A stretch of DNA of 58,341 nt from Actinacidiphila acidipaludis (GCF_019890725.1 NZ_JAINZZ010000049.1:1-58341); one strand, 5' to 3'; shown: positions 8,101 through 16,980, counted from the first letter of the stretch. A program made the numbers and translations. The notes: generated from the sequence alone by a model not told the origin.

Positions 8101-9546
8101 ATGAGCAACTCACCCGCCCCGCCGCTGCGGTGGCGCGCGACCCTGGCCCGACAGGACTGGAAGGCGTTCACCGCCGCCTGGCTCGGGTACGGCATGGACG
8201 GCTTCGACTTCGTCCTGATCACCCTGGTTCTCACCGAGATCAGCAAGGATTTCCACCTTTCCACGATCCGGGCGGCGACCCTGGTCTCCGCGGCCTTCGT
8301 GTCGCGCTGGTTCGGCGGCCTGGCCCTCGGCGCGCTCGGCGACCGCTTCGGGCGGCGGCCGGCGATGGTGCTGAGCATCTGCCTGTACGCCGTCGGCTCG
8401 GTCCTGTGCGGTTTCGCCTGGGGATACTGGTCGCTCTTCGCGTTCCGCATGATCGTCGGCCTGGGCATGGCGGGCGAGTACAGCGCCAGCGCCACGTACA
8501 TCATCGAGAGCTGGCCGCAGCGGATACGCAACACCGCCAGCGGCATGCTGCTCTCCGGCTATCCGCTGGGCAGCGTGCTGGCCGCCAAGACGTACGCCTG
8601 GGTGGTGCCCCACACGAGCTGGCGGGTGCTGTTCTGGATCGGGGTCCTGCCCGTGGTCCTCGCCATCTACCTGCGCCGGCGGCTGCCGGAGGCCACCGAC
8701 TGGCAGGAGGCAAGAAAGGCCGGGAAGCCACAGGTCAGCGCCACCGGGCGGCTGTTCGCCGGGCGCGCCGGACTGTGGAACCTGCCGGTGTGCGTGGTCG
8801 CGGCCGTCGCCCTGCTCGTCGTGCTGCGCGGCGAGTCGCTCGCGGTCACCCTGTCGCTGGTGGCGGTCATCGCCGCCTGTTTCGTGGTGCTCGCCGTCGG
8901 CTTCGCCCAGCACCTGTGGCCGGTCGTCGTGGCCCTGATGGTCACCGTGTTCTGCGCGTTCCTGTACTCCTGGCCACTGCAGTCGCTGCTGCCCACCTAC
9001 CTCAAGACGGACCTGCACTACGACCCCGCCCAGGTCTCCGACGCGCTGCTCTACGCGGGATTCGGCTACGCCGTCGGCAGCGTCGTGGTCGGCTACCTCG
9101 GCGACCGGTTCGGCACCCGGCGCGCGTACGTCGCCATGCTCGTGGCGTCCCTCGTCTTCGTGTATCCGGTCTTCGCGCTCGGCGAGGGCCACACGGTCGC
9201 GCTGTGGGTGCTGCTCTTCCTGCTCGTCGGCACGAGTTCGGGCGCGTCGGGCGTCCTGCCCAAGTACGTCAGCGACCACTACCCGGTGGAACTGCGCGCC
9301 GCCGCCCTCGGCTTCAGCTACAACGTGGGCGCGCTGGGCGGTGCGGCCGCACCGGTCCTCGGCGCCAAGCTCGCCCAGCCGCTCAGTCTCGGCACCGCCA
9401 TCGCGGTGCTGTCCCTCGCCGTCACCGCCGTCGTGGTCCTGCTGATCGCGTTCGATGTGCCCGCGCGTGTGCAGCGGGCCGCGGACGCCCGTCGCGCCGA
9501 CCGCCCGGCGAGCACCACCTCGTTCCCCACCAGTGAGAAGGTCTGA
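8101..9546 (+). CDS. nanT: NanT-like MFS sialic acid transporter
   Basis: A 481-residue major facilitator superfamily permease with about 14 hydrophobic segments, as in NanT. The N-terminal region RQDWKAFTAAWLGYGMDGFDFVLITLVLTEI and SAAFVSRWFGGLALGALGDRFGRRPAM (given in parts) closely follow Escherichia coli NanT, as does MAGEYSASATYIIESWP with the NanT-type kinked MFS signature. The proposed role is H+-coupled uptake of N-acetylneuraminate or a related sugar acid across the cytoplasmic membrane. The ATG at 8101 follows a GAGG site. The stop overlaps the next start by one base (TGATG), so translation with the lyase is coupled. Substrate identity rests on similarity and neighbours. Confidence 0.85.
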   Translation: MSNSPAPPLRWRATLARQDWKAFTAAWLGYGMDGFDFVLITLVLTEISKDFHLSTIRAATLVSAAFVSRWFGGLALGALGDRFGRRPAMVLSICLYAVGSVLCGFAWGYWSLFAFRMIVGLGMAGEYSASATYIIESWPQRIRNTASGMLLSGYPLGSVLAAKTYAWVVPHTSWRVLFWIGVLPVVLAIYLRRRLPEATDWQEARKAGKPQVSATGRLFAGRAGLWNLPVCVVAAVALLVVLRGESLAVTLSLVAVIAACFVVLAVGFAQHLWPVVVALMVTVFCAFLYSWPLQSLLPTYLKTDLHYDPAQVSDALLYAGFGYAVGSVVVGYLGDRFGTRRAYVAMLVASLVFVYPVFALGEGHTVALWVLLFLLVGTSSGASGVLPKYVSDHYPVELRAAALGFSYNVGALGGAAAPVLGAKLAQPLSLGTAIAVLSLAVTAVVVLLIAFDVPARVQRAADARRADRPASTTSFPTSEKV

Positions 9547-10463
9547 TGTTCCACGGAGTCATCCCGCCCCTGTGCACCCCGCTGACCGACGACGGGGAGG
9601 TGGACACCGCGTCGCTGGAACGCCTCACCGGCTTCCTGCTCGGCGCGGGCGTGCACGGCCTCTTCGTCGGCGGCTCGACAGGGGAGATCGCCCAGCTCTC
9701 CGACGACGACCGGGACACCGCCCTGCGCACGGTGGTCGCCACCGCCGCCGGTCAGGTGCCGGTGCTGGCGGGGGCGATCGACACCGGCACACGACGGGTG
9801 CTCGACCACGCCCGCCGGGCGCAGGAGCTCGGCGCGGACGCGGTGGTGGTGACCGCGCCCTTCTACGTCGGGATCGGCGAGGCGGAGGTACGGGCGCACT
9901 ACGAGTTGCTGCACGCCCGGCTCGAACTACCCGTCGTCGCCTACGACATCCCGTCGAACGTCCACGTCAAGCTGCCGTCGGCGCTGGTCGGCGAACTGGC
10001 CCAGGCCAAGGTCATCACGGCGGTCAAGGACTCCTCGGGAGACCTGGAGGGCTTCCAGAAGGTCATGAACGGTACGGCGGGCAGCGGCGCGACGTGCCTG
10101 ACCGGGTCCGAGACGCTCGCCGACCTGGCGATGGCGCGCGGTGCCGACGGGATCGTGCCGGGCCTCGGCAACGTCGACCCGCACGGGTACGTGCGGCTCT
10201 ACGAAGCCGCCCGCGCGGGGGACTTCGCGGCCGCACGCGAGGAACAGCGGCGGCTCACCGCCCTGTTCGGGATCATCGACGTCGCCGACCGCGGCAGGGT
10301 GGGACCCATCTCGGCGGCCCTCGGAGCGTTCAAGGCCGCGCTCGCCTCCCGCGGGGTGATCGCCTGCGCACGGGCGCAGGAGCCGCTGCTGCCGCTGACG
10401 GCGGACGAGGCGCGGCGCGTGAGCGCTCTCGTCGAGTCGGCGGGGCTGAGCCGGGTGGGCTGA
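9546..10463 (+). CDS. DapA/NanA-family aldolase, probable N-acetylneuraminate lyase
   Basis: A 305-residue class I aldolase, TIM barrel. The carboxylate-binding loop GGSTGE (residues 42-47), the catalytic Tyr133 (VAYDIPSN) and the Schiff-base Lys161 (AVKDSSGD) are present. The Ser-Thr form of the GxTGE loop is that of NanA-type lyases rather than DapA. The predicted reaction is cleavage of N-acetylneuraminate to pyruvate and N-acetylmannosamine; other 2-keto-3-deoxy sugar acids are possible because GLGNVDPHGYVRL resembles KDG aldolases. It overlaps the transporter stop by one base and precedes the sialidase, giving a consistent sialic acid pathway, although no nanE or nanK gene is visible nearby. 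Confidence 0.82.
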   Translation: MFHGVIPPLCTPLTDDGEVDTASLERLTGFLLGAGVHGLFVGGSTGEIAQLSDDDRDTALRTVVATAAGQVPVLAGAIDTGTRRVLDHARRAQELGADAVVVTAPFYVGIGEAEVRAHYELLHARLELPVVAYDIPSNVHVKLPSALVGELAQAKVITAVKDSSGDLEGFQKVMNGTAGSGATCLTGSETLADLAMARGADGIVPGLGNVDPHGYVRLYEAARAGDFAAAREEQRRLTALFGIIDVADRGRVGPISAALGAFKAALASRGVIACARAQEPLLPLTADEARRVSALVESAGLSRVG

Positions 10464-10513
10464 GAGGCGAGGGCGGGCGCGGCTCCGGGCTTCTCGGGGC
10501 GCGCGGGCGTCAG

Positions 10514-10611
10514 GTACGGGCCGAGGAACCCGTACGGGTCGAGGAACCTGTACCGGCCGGGGCACCCGGACGGGCCGAGGAACCCGGACGGGCCGGGGCA
10601 CCGGACGGGCC
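10514..10611. repeat. Intergenic 18-bp tandem repeats (about 5.5 copies)
   Basis: Successive 18-bp units at 10514, 10532, 10550, 10568 and 10586 (17 bp) follow the pattern GKACSGGYCGRGGMACCY, with a half copy at 10603-10611. They lie between the lyase stop and the sialidase start. An open frame on the opposite strand through them only gives a Pro-Val-Arg repeat and is not taken as a gene. Confidence 0.8.
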
Positions 10612-10618
10612 AAGCAGG

Positions 10619-10681
10619 CAAGGACCCGAGCACGCAAGGACCGAGCACGCAGCGACCAGAGCACGCCGGGACCCCAGCACA
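10619..10681. repeat. Intergenic 15-16-bp tandem repeats (4 copies)
   Basis: Units at 10619, 10635, 10650 and 10666 resemble CAAGGACCCGAGCACG with a few substitutions each. The array follows the 18-bp array after 7 bp and ends 58 bp before the sialidase start. Together they fill most of the 276-bp gap. No promoter was recognised between them. Confidence 0.75.
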
Positions 10682-10739
10682 CAGGGGGCCGGCGCGTGGG
10701 GGCCGCAGCACCTACTGAGCGCAACACCAGGAGGCAGCC

Positions 10740-12035
10740 ATGCCGTTCGACCGCCGTCGGTTCGTCGCCGTTCCGTTCGCCGCCGGGATCCTCGCGTGGG
10801 CCGGGCAGTCCGCCCGGGCGGTCGCGGCGGAACCCGCGGGGCCGCACCCCGCGGGGTCACCGCGATCCGGCCCGGGCGGCGGCGTCCCGGCAGGGCACTC
10901 CGAGCCCGCCGCCCCCAACTCCCCGGCACCGGCAGCTCCGTTCGAGGAGTCCGTTCCCTACACCTCGGGTACCGAGGGCTACGCCTCCTTCCGCATCCCC
11001 GCGCTGATCCGTACCCGTCGCGGCACCCTCGTGGCGTTCGCCGAGGCCCGGGCCGGCAGTTCGGACACCGGCAGGATCGTGGTCGTCGCCAAGCGCTCCC
11101 GGGACGGCGGCCGCACGTGGGGGCCACCGGTCGTGGTGGCGGGGGACGGCACCGGCACCCAGGGAAATCCCAGCCCCGTCGTGGACCCTCACACCGGCGA
11201 TCTCGTCCTGCTCACCTGCACCAACGCCGCGGAGGCGACCGAGGCCGCCATCATGGCCGGCCAGGTGCGGGCGGGCGACGGACGCCGGGTGTGGGTGCAG
11301 CGCAGCACCGACGACGGCCGCACCTTCAGCCCGCCGAGTGAGATCACCGCCCGGGCGAAGCGGCCGGAATGGCGCTGGTACGCCACCGGCCCCGGACACG
11401 CCATCGCCCTCACCGCCGGCCCGCATCGCGGCCGGCTCGTCGTCCCGGCGAACCACTCCACCCCACCGCCGCCCGGGTCCTCGGACACCGGCACCGAGGC
11501 GAAGTACTACGGCGGGCACTGCCTGCTCAGCGACGACGGCGGTAGGACCTGGCGCATCGGCTTCACCGACGACACCCCCGACGGCGTCGTCAACGCCAAC
11601 GAGTCCACGGCTGCCCAACTCCCGGACGGAAAGGTCTACTTCAACGCCCGCAACCAGAACGGCACGGCCCCTGCCCCGCGGGTCGACGCCTGGAGCAGGG
11701 ACGGCGGCGCAACACTCGTGCGGCCGTACGCGCCGCAACCCGCCCTGGCCGGTCCCGTGGTGCAGGGCAGCGTCCTGCAAACGCCCGGCGGCCCACTGGT
11801 GTTCGCCGGACCCTCCGACCCCTCCGTCCGGGCGGCGATGGCGTTGCGCGTCAGCGACGACGAGGGCCGGACCTGGGCCACGGCGATCACACTCTCCCAA
11901 CTCCCGGCGGGCTACAGCGATCTCACGCTCGTCGACGCCGGCACCCTCGGCCTGCTCTACGAGACGGGCACGTCGTCGCCGTACAGCACGCTGGTCTTCG
12001 TCCGCATCCCGCTGCCCGCCCTGCGCCGCTCCTGA
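10740..12035 (+). CDS. Exported sialidase (GH33)
   Basis: A 431-residue exo-alpha-sialidase that releases terminal sialic acids from glycoconjugates. The leader DRRRFVAVPFAAGILAW looks like a Tat signal with cleavage near residue 30. A Pro/Gly-rich spacer precedes the six-bladed propeller. The FRIP motif gives catalytic Arg85 (YASFRIPALI); Asp109 lies in GSSDTG. Asp boxes follow at SRDGGRTW, STDDGRTF, SDDGGRTW, a weak SRDGGATL and SDDEGRTW. NESTAAQLPDG carries the Glu, and GYSDLTLVD the probable nucleophile Tyr. It lies downstream of transporter and lyase, so extracellular release, uptake and cleavage form one pathway. Confidence 0.93.
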   Translation: MPFDRRRFVAVPFAAGILAWAGQSARAVAAEPAGPHPAGSPRSGPGGGVPAGHSEPAAPNSPAPAAPFEESVPYTSGTEGYASFRIPALIRTRRGTLVAFAEARAGSSDTGRIVVVAKRSRDGGRTWGPPVVVAGDGTGTQGNPSPVVDPHTGDLVLLTCTNAAEATEAAIMAGQVRAGDGRRVWVQRSTDDGRTFSPPSEITARAKRPEWRWYATGPGHAIALTAGPHRGRLVVPANHSTPPPPGSSDTGTEAKYYGGHCLLSDDGGRTWRIGFTDDTPDGVVNANESTAAQLPDGKVYFNARNQNGTAPAPRVDAWSRDGGATLVRPYAPQPALAGPVVQGSVLQTPGGPLVFAGPSDPSVRAAMALRVSDDEGRTWATAITLSQLPAGYSDLTLVDAGTLGLLYETGTSSPYSTLVFVRIPLPALRRS

Positions 12036-12109
12036 CGCCCCGGCGCGGCACCGCCAGCACCGCCTCAGTGCGGCCAGGGTCACGGCGACCCGGGTGTACG
12101 CTCCCGCAC

Positions 12110-12871
12110 GTGCCGAGCCCCGAGGTGTCGTACTTCCCCGCCCGTGACGGTGTGCGCCTGGCGTACCGGGAGGTGGGGACGGGAAGACCGCTGGTCCTCC
12201 TGCACGGCATCACCGGCGACGGGACGCTGTGGCTGGCCCGCGGCCAGGTCGGGACGCCGGCCGCGCGGGAGCACCGCGTGATCCTCCCGGACTTCCGCGG
12301 CCACGGCCTGAGCGCCAAGCCCCAGGAGGCCTCCGCCTACCCGCCCGACGTGCTCACCGACGACGCCCTCGCGCTCGTCGAGCACCTGGGCCTGGAGGAC
12401 TACGACCTCGGCGGATACTCTCTGGGGGCACGGATCGTCGTGCGGATGCTGGTGCGTGGCGCAGCACCGCGGCGTGCTGTCGTCGGCGGTCAGGGGCTGC
12501 GTGAAGTGATCGGAACCGGGGGAGGGGCGGGGACGTTCCTGCGGCGGATCTTCGCCACCCCGGAATCGGTCGAACCGGGTTCGGCGGAGGACCGGGCCGC
12601 CCAAGCGATGCTGGCCCGCGGTGAGGACCCGGTGGCCCTGCTGCATGTGCTGGACTCGATCGTCGACACGCCGGTGGAGTCGCTCGGCGCCGTCCAGGTC
12701 CCGACGCTCCTCCTTATGGGCGCCGACGACGAACGCGCCGCCTCCGCACATCAGTTGGCCGACGCCCTGCCGCAGAGCACCCTGACGCTCGTCCCCGGCG
12801 ACCACGGAAGCGCCGTCGCCGCACCGGAGTTCGTCAACGCCATGGCGGACTTCCTGACCGCAGGTCCCTGA
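12110..12871 (+). CDS. Alpha/beta hydrolase
   Basis: A 253-residue alpha/beta-hydrolase. The oxyanion loop HGITGDG, the nucleophile elbow GYSLGA (Ser), the acid in LLMGADDERA and the final His in VPGDHGSAV are all visible, so it should be active on an ester or related substrate, which is unknown. No signal peptide is evident. The GTG at 12110 is used because homology begins at SYFPARDGVRLAYREVG; a GTG at 12068 in the same frame adds 14 residues and neither has a good ribosome site. It follows the sialidase by about 75 bp, but nothing links their functions. Confidence 0.85.
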   Translation: MPSPEVSYFPARDGVRLAYREVGTGRPLVLLHGITGDGTLWLARGQVGTPAAREHRVILPDFRGHGLSAKPQEASAYPPDVLTDDALALVEHLGLEDYDLGGYSLGARIVVRMLVRGAAPRRAVVGGQGLREVIGTGGGAGTFLRRIFATPESVEPGSAEDRAAQAMLARGEDPVALLHVLDSIVDTPVESLGAVQVPTLLLMGADDERAASAHQLADALPQSTLTLVPGDHGSAVAAPEFVNAMADFLTAGP

Positions 12872-13177
12872 CACGGCCCGGTGCTGGTGCCCGAACGACA
12901 CGGTGCGGCCCCGAACGGCGCCGTCGTGCGACACCCCAGGGCGCGGCCGGAATCTCCGGAAAACAGGGCCGTCACGGCGGCGGGAAAGGGGTCGTCCCGG
13001 GCCTGGGCGGGGGAGGGACGAGGCGCAGCCCCGGATCCGGGACGCCCGTGCCCGGGCCGGGTGCGGCAGGGCCGCACGGACCCGCTCACGGCTTCGCAAC
13101 ATAGGCTCTGACCTGGTGTTTTCTCGTGATTTCCCTAGGCTGGGGGCTGGCTCTTGAGGCTGTCGAGGGGAGATGTC
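12872..13177. other. Intergenic region before the GyrB-like gene
   Basis: The 306 bp contain no convincing gene. Two TAGGCT hexamers at 13102-13107 and 13136-13141 are possible -10 elements for the GyrB-like gene; no clear -35 was identified. The CCCGGATCCGGG palindrome near 13031 may be fortuitous in such GC-rich DNA. Confidence 0.4.
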
Positions 13178-14341
13178 GTGGGGGAGAACGCGTTCCGGTA
13201 CGACGCCAGTCACATCACGGTCCTGGAGTGGCCGCAGATCGTACGGAAGCGACCCGGGATGTACGTGGGCACGACCACACAACGCGGTCTGCACACCATG
13301 GTGTTCCAGGTGATCGGACGGTCCGTCGACGAGGTCCTGGACGGCCGCGCGAGTCGGGTGACCGTCACGCTGAGGGCTGACGGCGGTGTGTGCGTCGCCG
13401 ATGACGGAGGCGGTGTGCCCATGGCCGGGTCCGGGAGCGGCGATGGGATCGCGCTGGAGGACCTGCTGACATGCGACTACGTCTGGTCACGGGCCGATGG
13501 CCGCCGACGCGTGCTCGTCAGCTCGATCGGCCTCGGTCCCTTCGTCGCCAACGCCCTGTCGACCCGCATGACGGCCGAGGTGGAGAGCGGGGGAGCGCGG
13601 GAGGTCCGGGAGTACGCGCGCGGCGTCGCGACCGAGCCGGCCGTGGCCGGGGGTCCGGCGACCGGTGACGGCACCACCATCACCTTCTGGCCCGATCCCG
13701 AGATCTTCCCTGATCCGCACTGCGCCTTCGACGAGCTCGCCGACCGGCTGCGCGAAGTGGCCCTCCTCAATCGCCGTCTGGACCTGACGCTGACCGACGA
13801 GCGCCCCGCCGACGGCCCGCTCTCCCTCCGCCTGCACTTCCCGGGCGGCGCGCGGGAGTTCGTCGCGTTCCTCGATGCCGGGGCGGGCGGGCCCGCCCAG
13901 CCGGAGATCTTCGGCTTCGAAGTGGAGGACGAGCGGTCGGCCGGGACGGTGGAGGTGGCTCTGCGGTGGCGTGACGATCCGGAGGAGCGGATTCACGGCT
14001 TCGCCAACAGCCGAGCCACGAAGGCCGGCACACACCTTCTGGGCCTGCGCGACGGTCTGGCGGCGGCACTCACCGCCTACGCCCGTCAGCAGGGGCTGCT
14101 GCCGGAGACCGCTCCCGACCTGAGCCCGGAGGCCATCGGCGTCGGCCTGACCGCCGTGGTGTCGGTGAAGCTCGACACCCCGGAGTTCGAGGGCGCCACG
14201 CGCGGTGTCCTGGGCGGCACCCAAGTGCGCTCCGCCGTCGCCGGGGCCGTGCGTGACCACCTCGGGGCGTGGCTGCGAGCCGATCCCGCACGGGCCGCCG
14301 CAGTCGTCCGGCGGGTGCTGCGGGGTGGCGAGGGCCGCTGA
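13178..14341 (+). CDS. GyrB-like protein: ATPase and transducer domains only, degenerate
   Basis: A 387-residue relative of the N-terminal half of DNA gyrase B/ParE. It keeps the QIVRKRPGMYVG N-arm, LHTMVFQV, DDGGGVPM, and the transducer-domain GLTAVVSVKLDTPEF, but ends before any TOPRIM domain. The residues needed for ATP turnover are changed: the catalytic Glu of VFEVVDN is Gln44, the Mg-binding Asn is Arg48, the lid glycine motif GGLHGVG reads SSIGLGP, and the QTK loop reads ATR. GTG at 13178 has AGGGGAGA 7 bp upstream; a TTG at 13154 is less likely. It may be a decoy or regulatory pseudoenzyme of topoisomerases. No partner GyrA/ParC gene is adjacent. Confidence 0.85.
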   Translation: MGENAFRYDASHITVLEWPQIVRKRPGMYVGTTTQRGLHTMVFQVIGRSVDEVLDGRASRVTVTLRADGGVCVADDGGGVPMAGSGSGDGIALEDLLTCDYVWSRADGRRRVLVSSIGLGPFVANALSTRMTAEVESGGAREVREYARGVATEPAVAGGPATGDGTTITFWPDPEIFPDPHCAFDELADRLREVALLNRRLDLTLTDERPADGPLSLRLHFPGGAREFVAFLDAGAGGPAQPEIFGFEVEDERSAGTVEVALRWRDDPEERIHGFANSRATKAGTHLLGLRDGLAAALTAYARQQGLLPETAPDLSPEAIGVGLTAVVSVKLDTPEFEGATRGVLGGTQVRSAVAGAVRDHLGAWLRADPARAAAVVRRVLRGGEGR

Positions 14342-14439
14342 AACGGTGCGCGGAAAACCGCGCCACGCCCGCTGAGGCCGGCGCCTCCGCGCCCCGGGCC
14401 CTCGCGTCGCCGGACGCAGCGACGTGCCCCTCGCCAGGG

Positions 14440-14458
14440 TGACACCAATTCGTTGTCA
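14440..14458. promoter_or_regulatory. Short inverted repeat upstream of secreted protein gene
   Basis: TGACA at 14440-14444 and TGTCA at 14454-14458 form a 5-bp inverted repeat in an AT-richer stretch about 100 bp before the start at 14553. It may be an operator, but the arms are short. Confidence 0.3.
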
Positions 14459-14552
14459 ACCAGATGGGCCCAAGCGGGAGTTGTTAAGGGTGGGACTTCC
14501 CGAGCGGCCGCTCGTACCCGGGGCTGCCGCGACCCTTTTCAGGAGGTACGCA

Positions 14553-16886
14553 ATGCCGATCCTCACGCCCGGCCCCCGCCGGCACCGGTATCGAGGCTTA
14601 CTGGCGGCCGCCCTTGCCGTGACCGCTGCCGTAACTCTGCCCGGCTCGGCGACTGCGGCGGCCACGACGTCGGCCGCTGCGCACACGCCGGAAGCGGTGT
14701 CCGCAACGGTGTCCGGCGGGCCGTCGTCGCACGCCCCAGCGGACGCCTCGTCACTGACTCTGGTGACGGGGCAGAAGGTCACCGTCCGCAAGGACGCCAC
14801 AGGCCGTACGTCCTATCTGCTGCAGCCGGCCGGTGCGCAGGACGACGGCGTCGTCTCCTGGCAGCCGGGGGCGGACGCCGACCACTACGTGGTGCCGGTC
14901 GACGCCCTGCCGTACCTGGGCAGGGGGCTGGATCCCTCGTTGTTCGACGTGACGGCGCTGGCGCGCACCGGCCCGGCGGACGAGGCCCGGATACCCGTCA
15001 CGCTCGCGTTCTCGGCCGGAACCGCTCCCACCGCGCCTCCCGGCGTCACCCTGACGTCGGTGGCCGGCACGACCGCCCAGGGCTATCTGGCGCCCGGCGC
15101 GGGCAGGGCGTTCGCCGCCCGGCTGCACCAGCGCATCGCCGCCGACGTGGCGGCAGGACGCCGCCCCGGCAGCACACCGCTGACCGACGGACTCGCCGAC
15201 ATGACCGCGGGCGGCACCCGCGCGGCCGTCACCGACGCGGCCGGGCCTCGCGTCGTCACCCCGCACTACCCCCTGCACATCCTGCAGGTCACGGCCACCG
15301 ACGCGCTCGGCGCTCCGGCCGACACGGACGCGTTCGTGATGAACAACGACTCCCTCGCGCGTGAGGCCGCCGACATGCCGGTCGCCGGCGGCCTCGGCCG
15401 GATCGCCGTGCCGGCCGGCAACTACACCGTCGCGACGGTCTTTCCCACCTGGAACGACGACGGTGACCTCACCGATCTGCGCCAGGTGACGGCGCCGGAC
15501 GTCACCGTGCCGGACACCGGGACCGGACCCACGGTCGCCCTCGACGCCCGGACGGCCACCGCCACCGTCAGCCTCACCACGCCGCGCCCCTCGGTCCGCG
15601 AGGTCACCGCCCTGGACGTGGAACGCGTCGACGCCACCGGGCAGGCTGCCGCGAGCATGGGCGTGTCGACCTGGAGCGGCACCGCCCACATCGCGGTCGC
15701 CCCGGCGTCCGCACCGAGTATCGGCAGGCTCCAGTACCGGACCCGGTTCGACACCGTCGCCACCGACCCGGCCGACGCCTACCGCTACGACGTCGCGTTC
15801 AGCGCCGACCACATCGACGCCGACCAGGCGTACGCCGTGGACCCGAGCCGGACGGCGACCGTGCACCACAGCTTCTCCACCGATCCGGCGGCCGCGGACA
15901 CGACCGGCTCGCTGCTGGCCGGCCCCTACGACAGCGGCTATCCGTCGGGCACCGACGAGGTCTCGGGATACTCGTTCCTCACGTTCCCCGCACGACTCAC
16001 CGAGTACGTGCAGACCTACCCGGGAAGCCTCTGGTCCGAGACCGTCTCGGGACCCGCGGCCATGATGCACGGCGACGCGCGCGCCTTCGCCGCGGGCCGG
16101 ACGTACGCCGTCGACTGGTTCCACGGCCCCCTCGCACCCACCCTCGGCCTGCACCACACGGACGACACCAACTCCTGGTGCCTGATGTGCACGGCAGGCC
16201 CGGTGGCCTCGCTGAACTACCAGACCGCCGGGGACAGCGACCCCGACCACTCCGGGTTCGGATTCCGGAACGCGAGCCTGACGGCCTACGTCGACGGGGA
16301 GCCGGTGGCCTCGAACCCGTACGCCGGGGCGGTCCTCACCGGGGTGCCGACGGGCGCCGCGACGTACCGGGTGGTGCTCACCACCGATGCCGGCGGCGAC
16401 CCGAGCGTGAGTCAGTCCACCCACACCGTCACCGACCTGACGGTGAAGAGCCCGGCCACGCCGGACCCGGCGAGCGCGCTGCCCGCGTCGGACTCCTGCG
16501 ACGGCGCGAGCGCCGACACCCCCTGCCAGATCCTGCCCGCGCTGACCATGAGCTGCGACCTGGCCGCCGACCTCACCGACACCGGCAGTTCGGCTGTGCA
16601 GGCGATGACGGTGGACGTCGGCCACATCTCCTACGGCGGCAAGGGCTCGACCGCGCCGGTCACGTCGCTGACCGTCCGGGTGTCCTTCGACGGCGGCACG
16701 ACCTGGCGCACCGCGACCGCCGCCGGGACACAGGGGCACTACGTGGCGCTGTGGGCCAACCCCGCCTCGGCCGCGGCTGCTTCGCCCGTTCTCGAGGTCA
16801 CTGCGAAGGACACGTTGGGCGGTTCGCTCCGGCAGACCATCACCGACGCGTACACCGTGGCGGCGGCGCCCGCGAGCCGGTACTGA
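14553..16886 (+). CDS. Secreted protein resembling a subtilase without its catalytic domain
   Basis: A 777-residue exported protein. It has a Sec signal peptide (RRHRYRGLLAAALAVTAAVTLP, in parts, cleavage near residue 38). Then comes SLTLVTGQKVTV...HYVVPVDALPYLGRGLDPSLFDVTAL, the propeptide-like start of large streptomycete S8 proteases. After that the sequence passes straight to the beta-rich accessory region (TVALDARTATATVSL; SLNYQTAGDSDPDHSGFGF). No Asp-Thr-Gly, HGTH or GTSM catalytic motif is found. AGGAGG at 14541-14546 sets the start. Codon 16 is TTA, implying bldA tRNA dependence. It is followed by a perfect hairpin and the S53 peptidase, so a role as binding or inhibitory companion is possible. 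Function unknown. Confidence 0.85.
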   Translation: MPILTPGPRRHRYRGLLAAALAVTAAVTLPGSATAAATTSAAAHTPEAVSATVSGGPSSHAPADASSLTLVTGQKVTVRKDATGRTSYLLQPAGAQDDGVVSWQPGADADHYVVPVDALPYLGRGLDPSLFDVTALARTGPADEARIPVTLAFSAGTAPTAPPGVTLTSVAGTTAQGYLAPGAGRAFAARLHQRIAADVAAGRRPGSTPLTDGLADMTAGGTRAAVTDAAGPRVVTPHYPLHILQVTATDALGAPADTDAFVMNNDSLAREAADMPVAGGLGRIAVPAGNYTVATVFPTWNDDGDLTDLRQVTAPDVTVPDTGTGPTVALDARTATATVSLTTPRPSVREVTALDVERVDATGQAAASMGVSTWSGTAHIAVAPASAPSIGRLQYRTRFDTVATDPADAYRYDVAFSADHIDADQAYAVDPSRTATVHHSFSTDPAAADTTGSLLAGPYDSGYPSGTDEVSGYSFLTFPARLTEYVQTYPGSLWSETVSGPAAMMHGDARAFAAGRTYAVDWFHGPLAPTLGLHHTDDTNSWCLMCTAGPVASLNYQTAGDSDPDHSGFGFRNASLTAYVDGEPVASNPYAGAVLTGVPTGAATYRVVLTTDAGGDPSVSQSTHTVTDLTVKSPATPDPASALPASDSCDGASADTPCQILPALTMSCDLAADLTDTGSSAVQAMTVDVGHISYGGKGSTAPVTSLTVRVSFDGGTTWRTATAAGTQGHYVALWANPASAAAASPVLEVTAKDTLGGSLRQTITDAYTVAAAPASRY

Positions 16887-16931
16887 CGCGGCCGCGTCGA
16901 GTCCTCCTTCCCCCATCCCGACGGCTTCCCT

Positions 16932-16961
16932 CGCGCGGGCCCGCCACCGCGGGCCCGCGCG
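16932..16961 (+). terminator. Hairpin between the two secreted-protein genes
   Basis: CGCGCGGGCCCGC at 16932-16944 pairs perfectly with GCGGGCCCGCGCG at 16949-16961 across a CACC loop. There is no T-run, as is usual in this GC range. It may terminate or attenuate transcription into the peptidase gene. Confidence 0.6.
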
Positions 16962-16980
16962 GACAGGAGGAGATCCCACC

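Noticed and set aside
10514..10681. CRISPR-like array
   Set aside because: Units are contiguous with no spacers, degenerate, and no cas genes are near.
9927..10847. Minus-strand frame through the tandem repeats giving Pro-Arg-Val repeats
   Set aside because: Its repetitive product arises from the 18-bp DNA repeats; it overlaps the lyase and sialidase genes and has no ribosome site or homology.
9455..11341. 628-codon open frame on the plus strand
   Set aside because: It is a shadow of the lyase and sialidase genes in another frame, Arg/Gly/Pro-rich.
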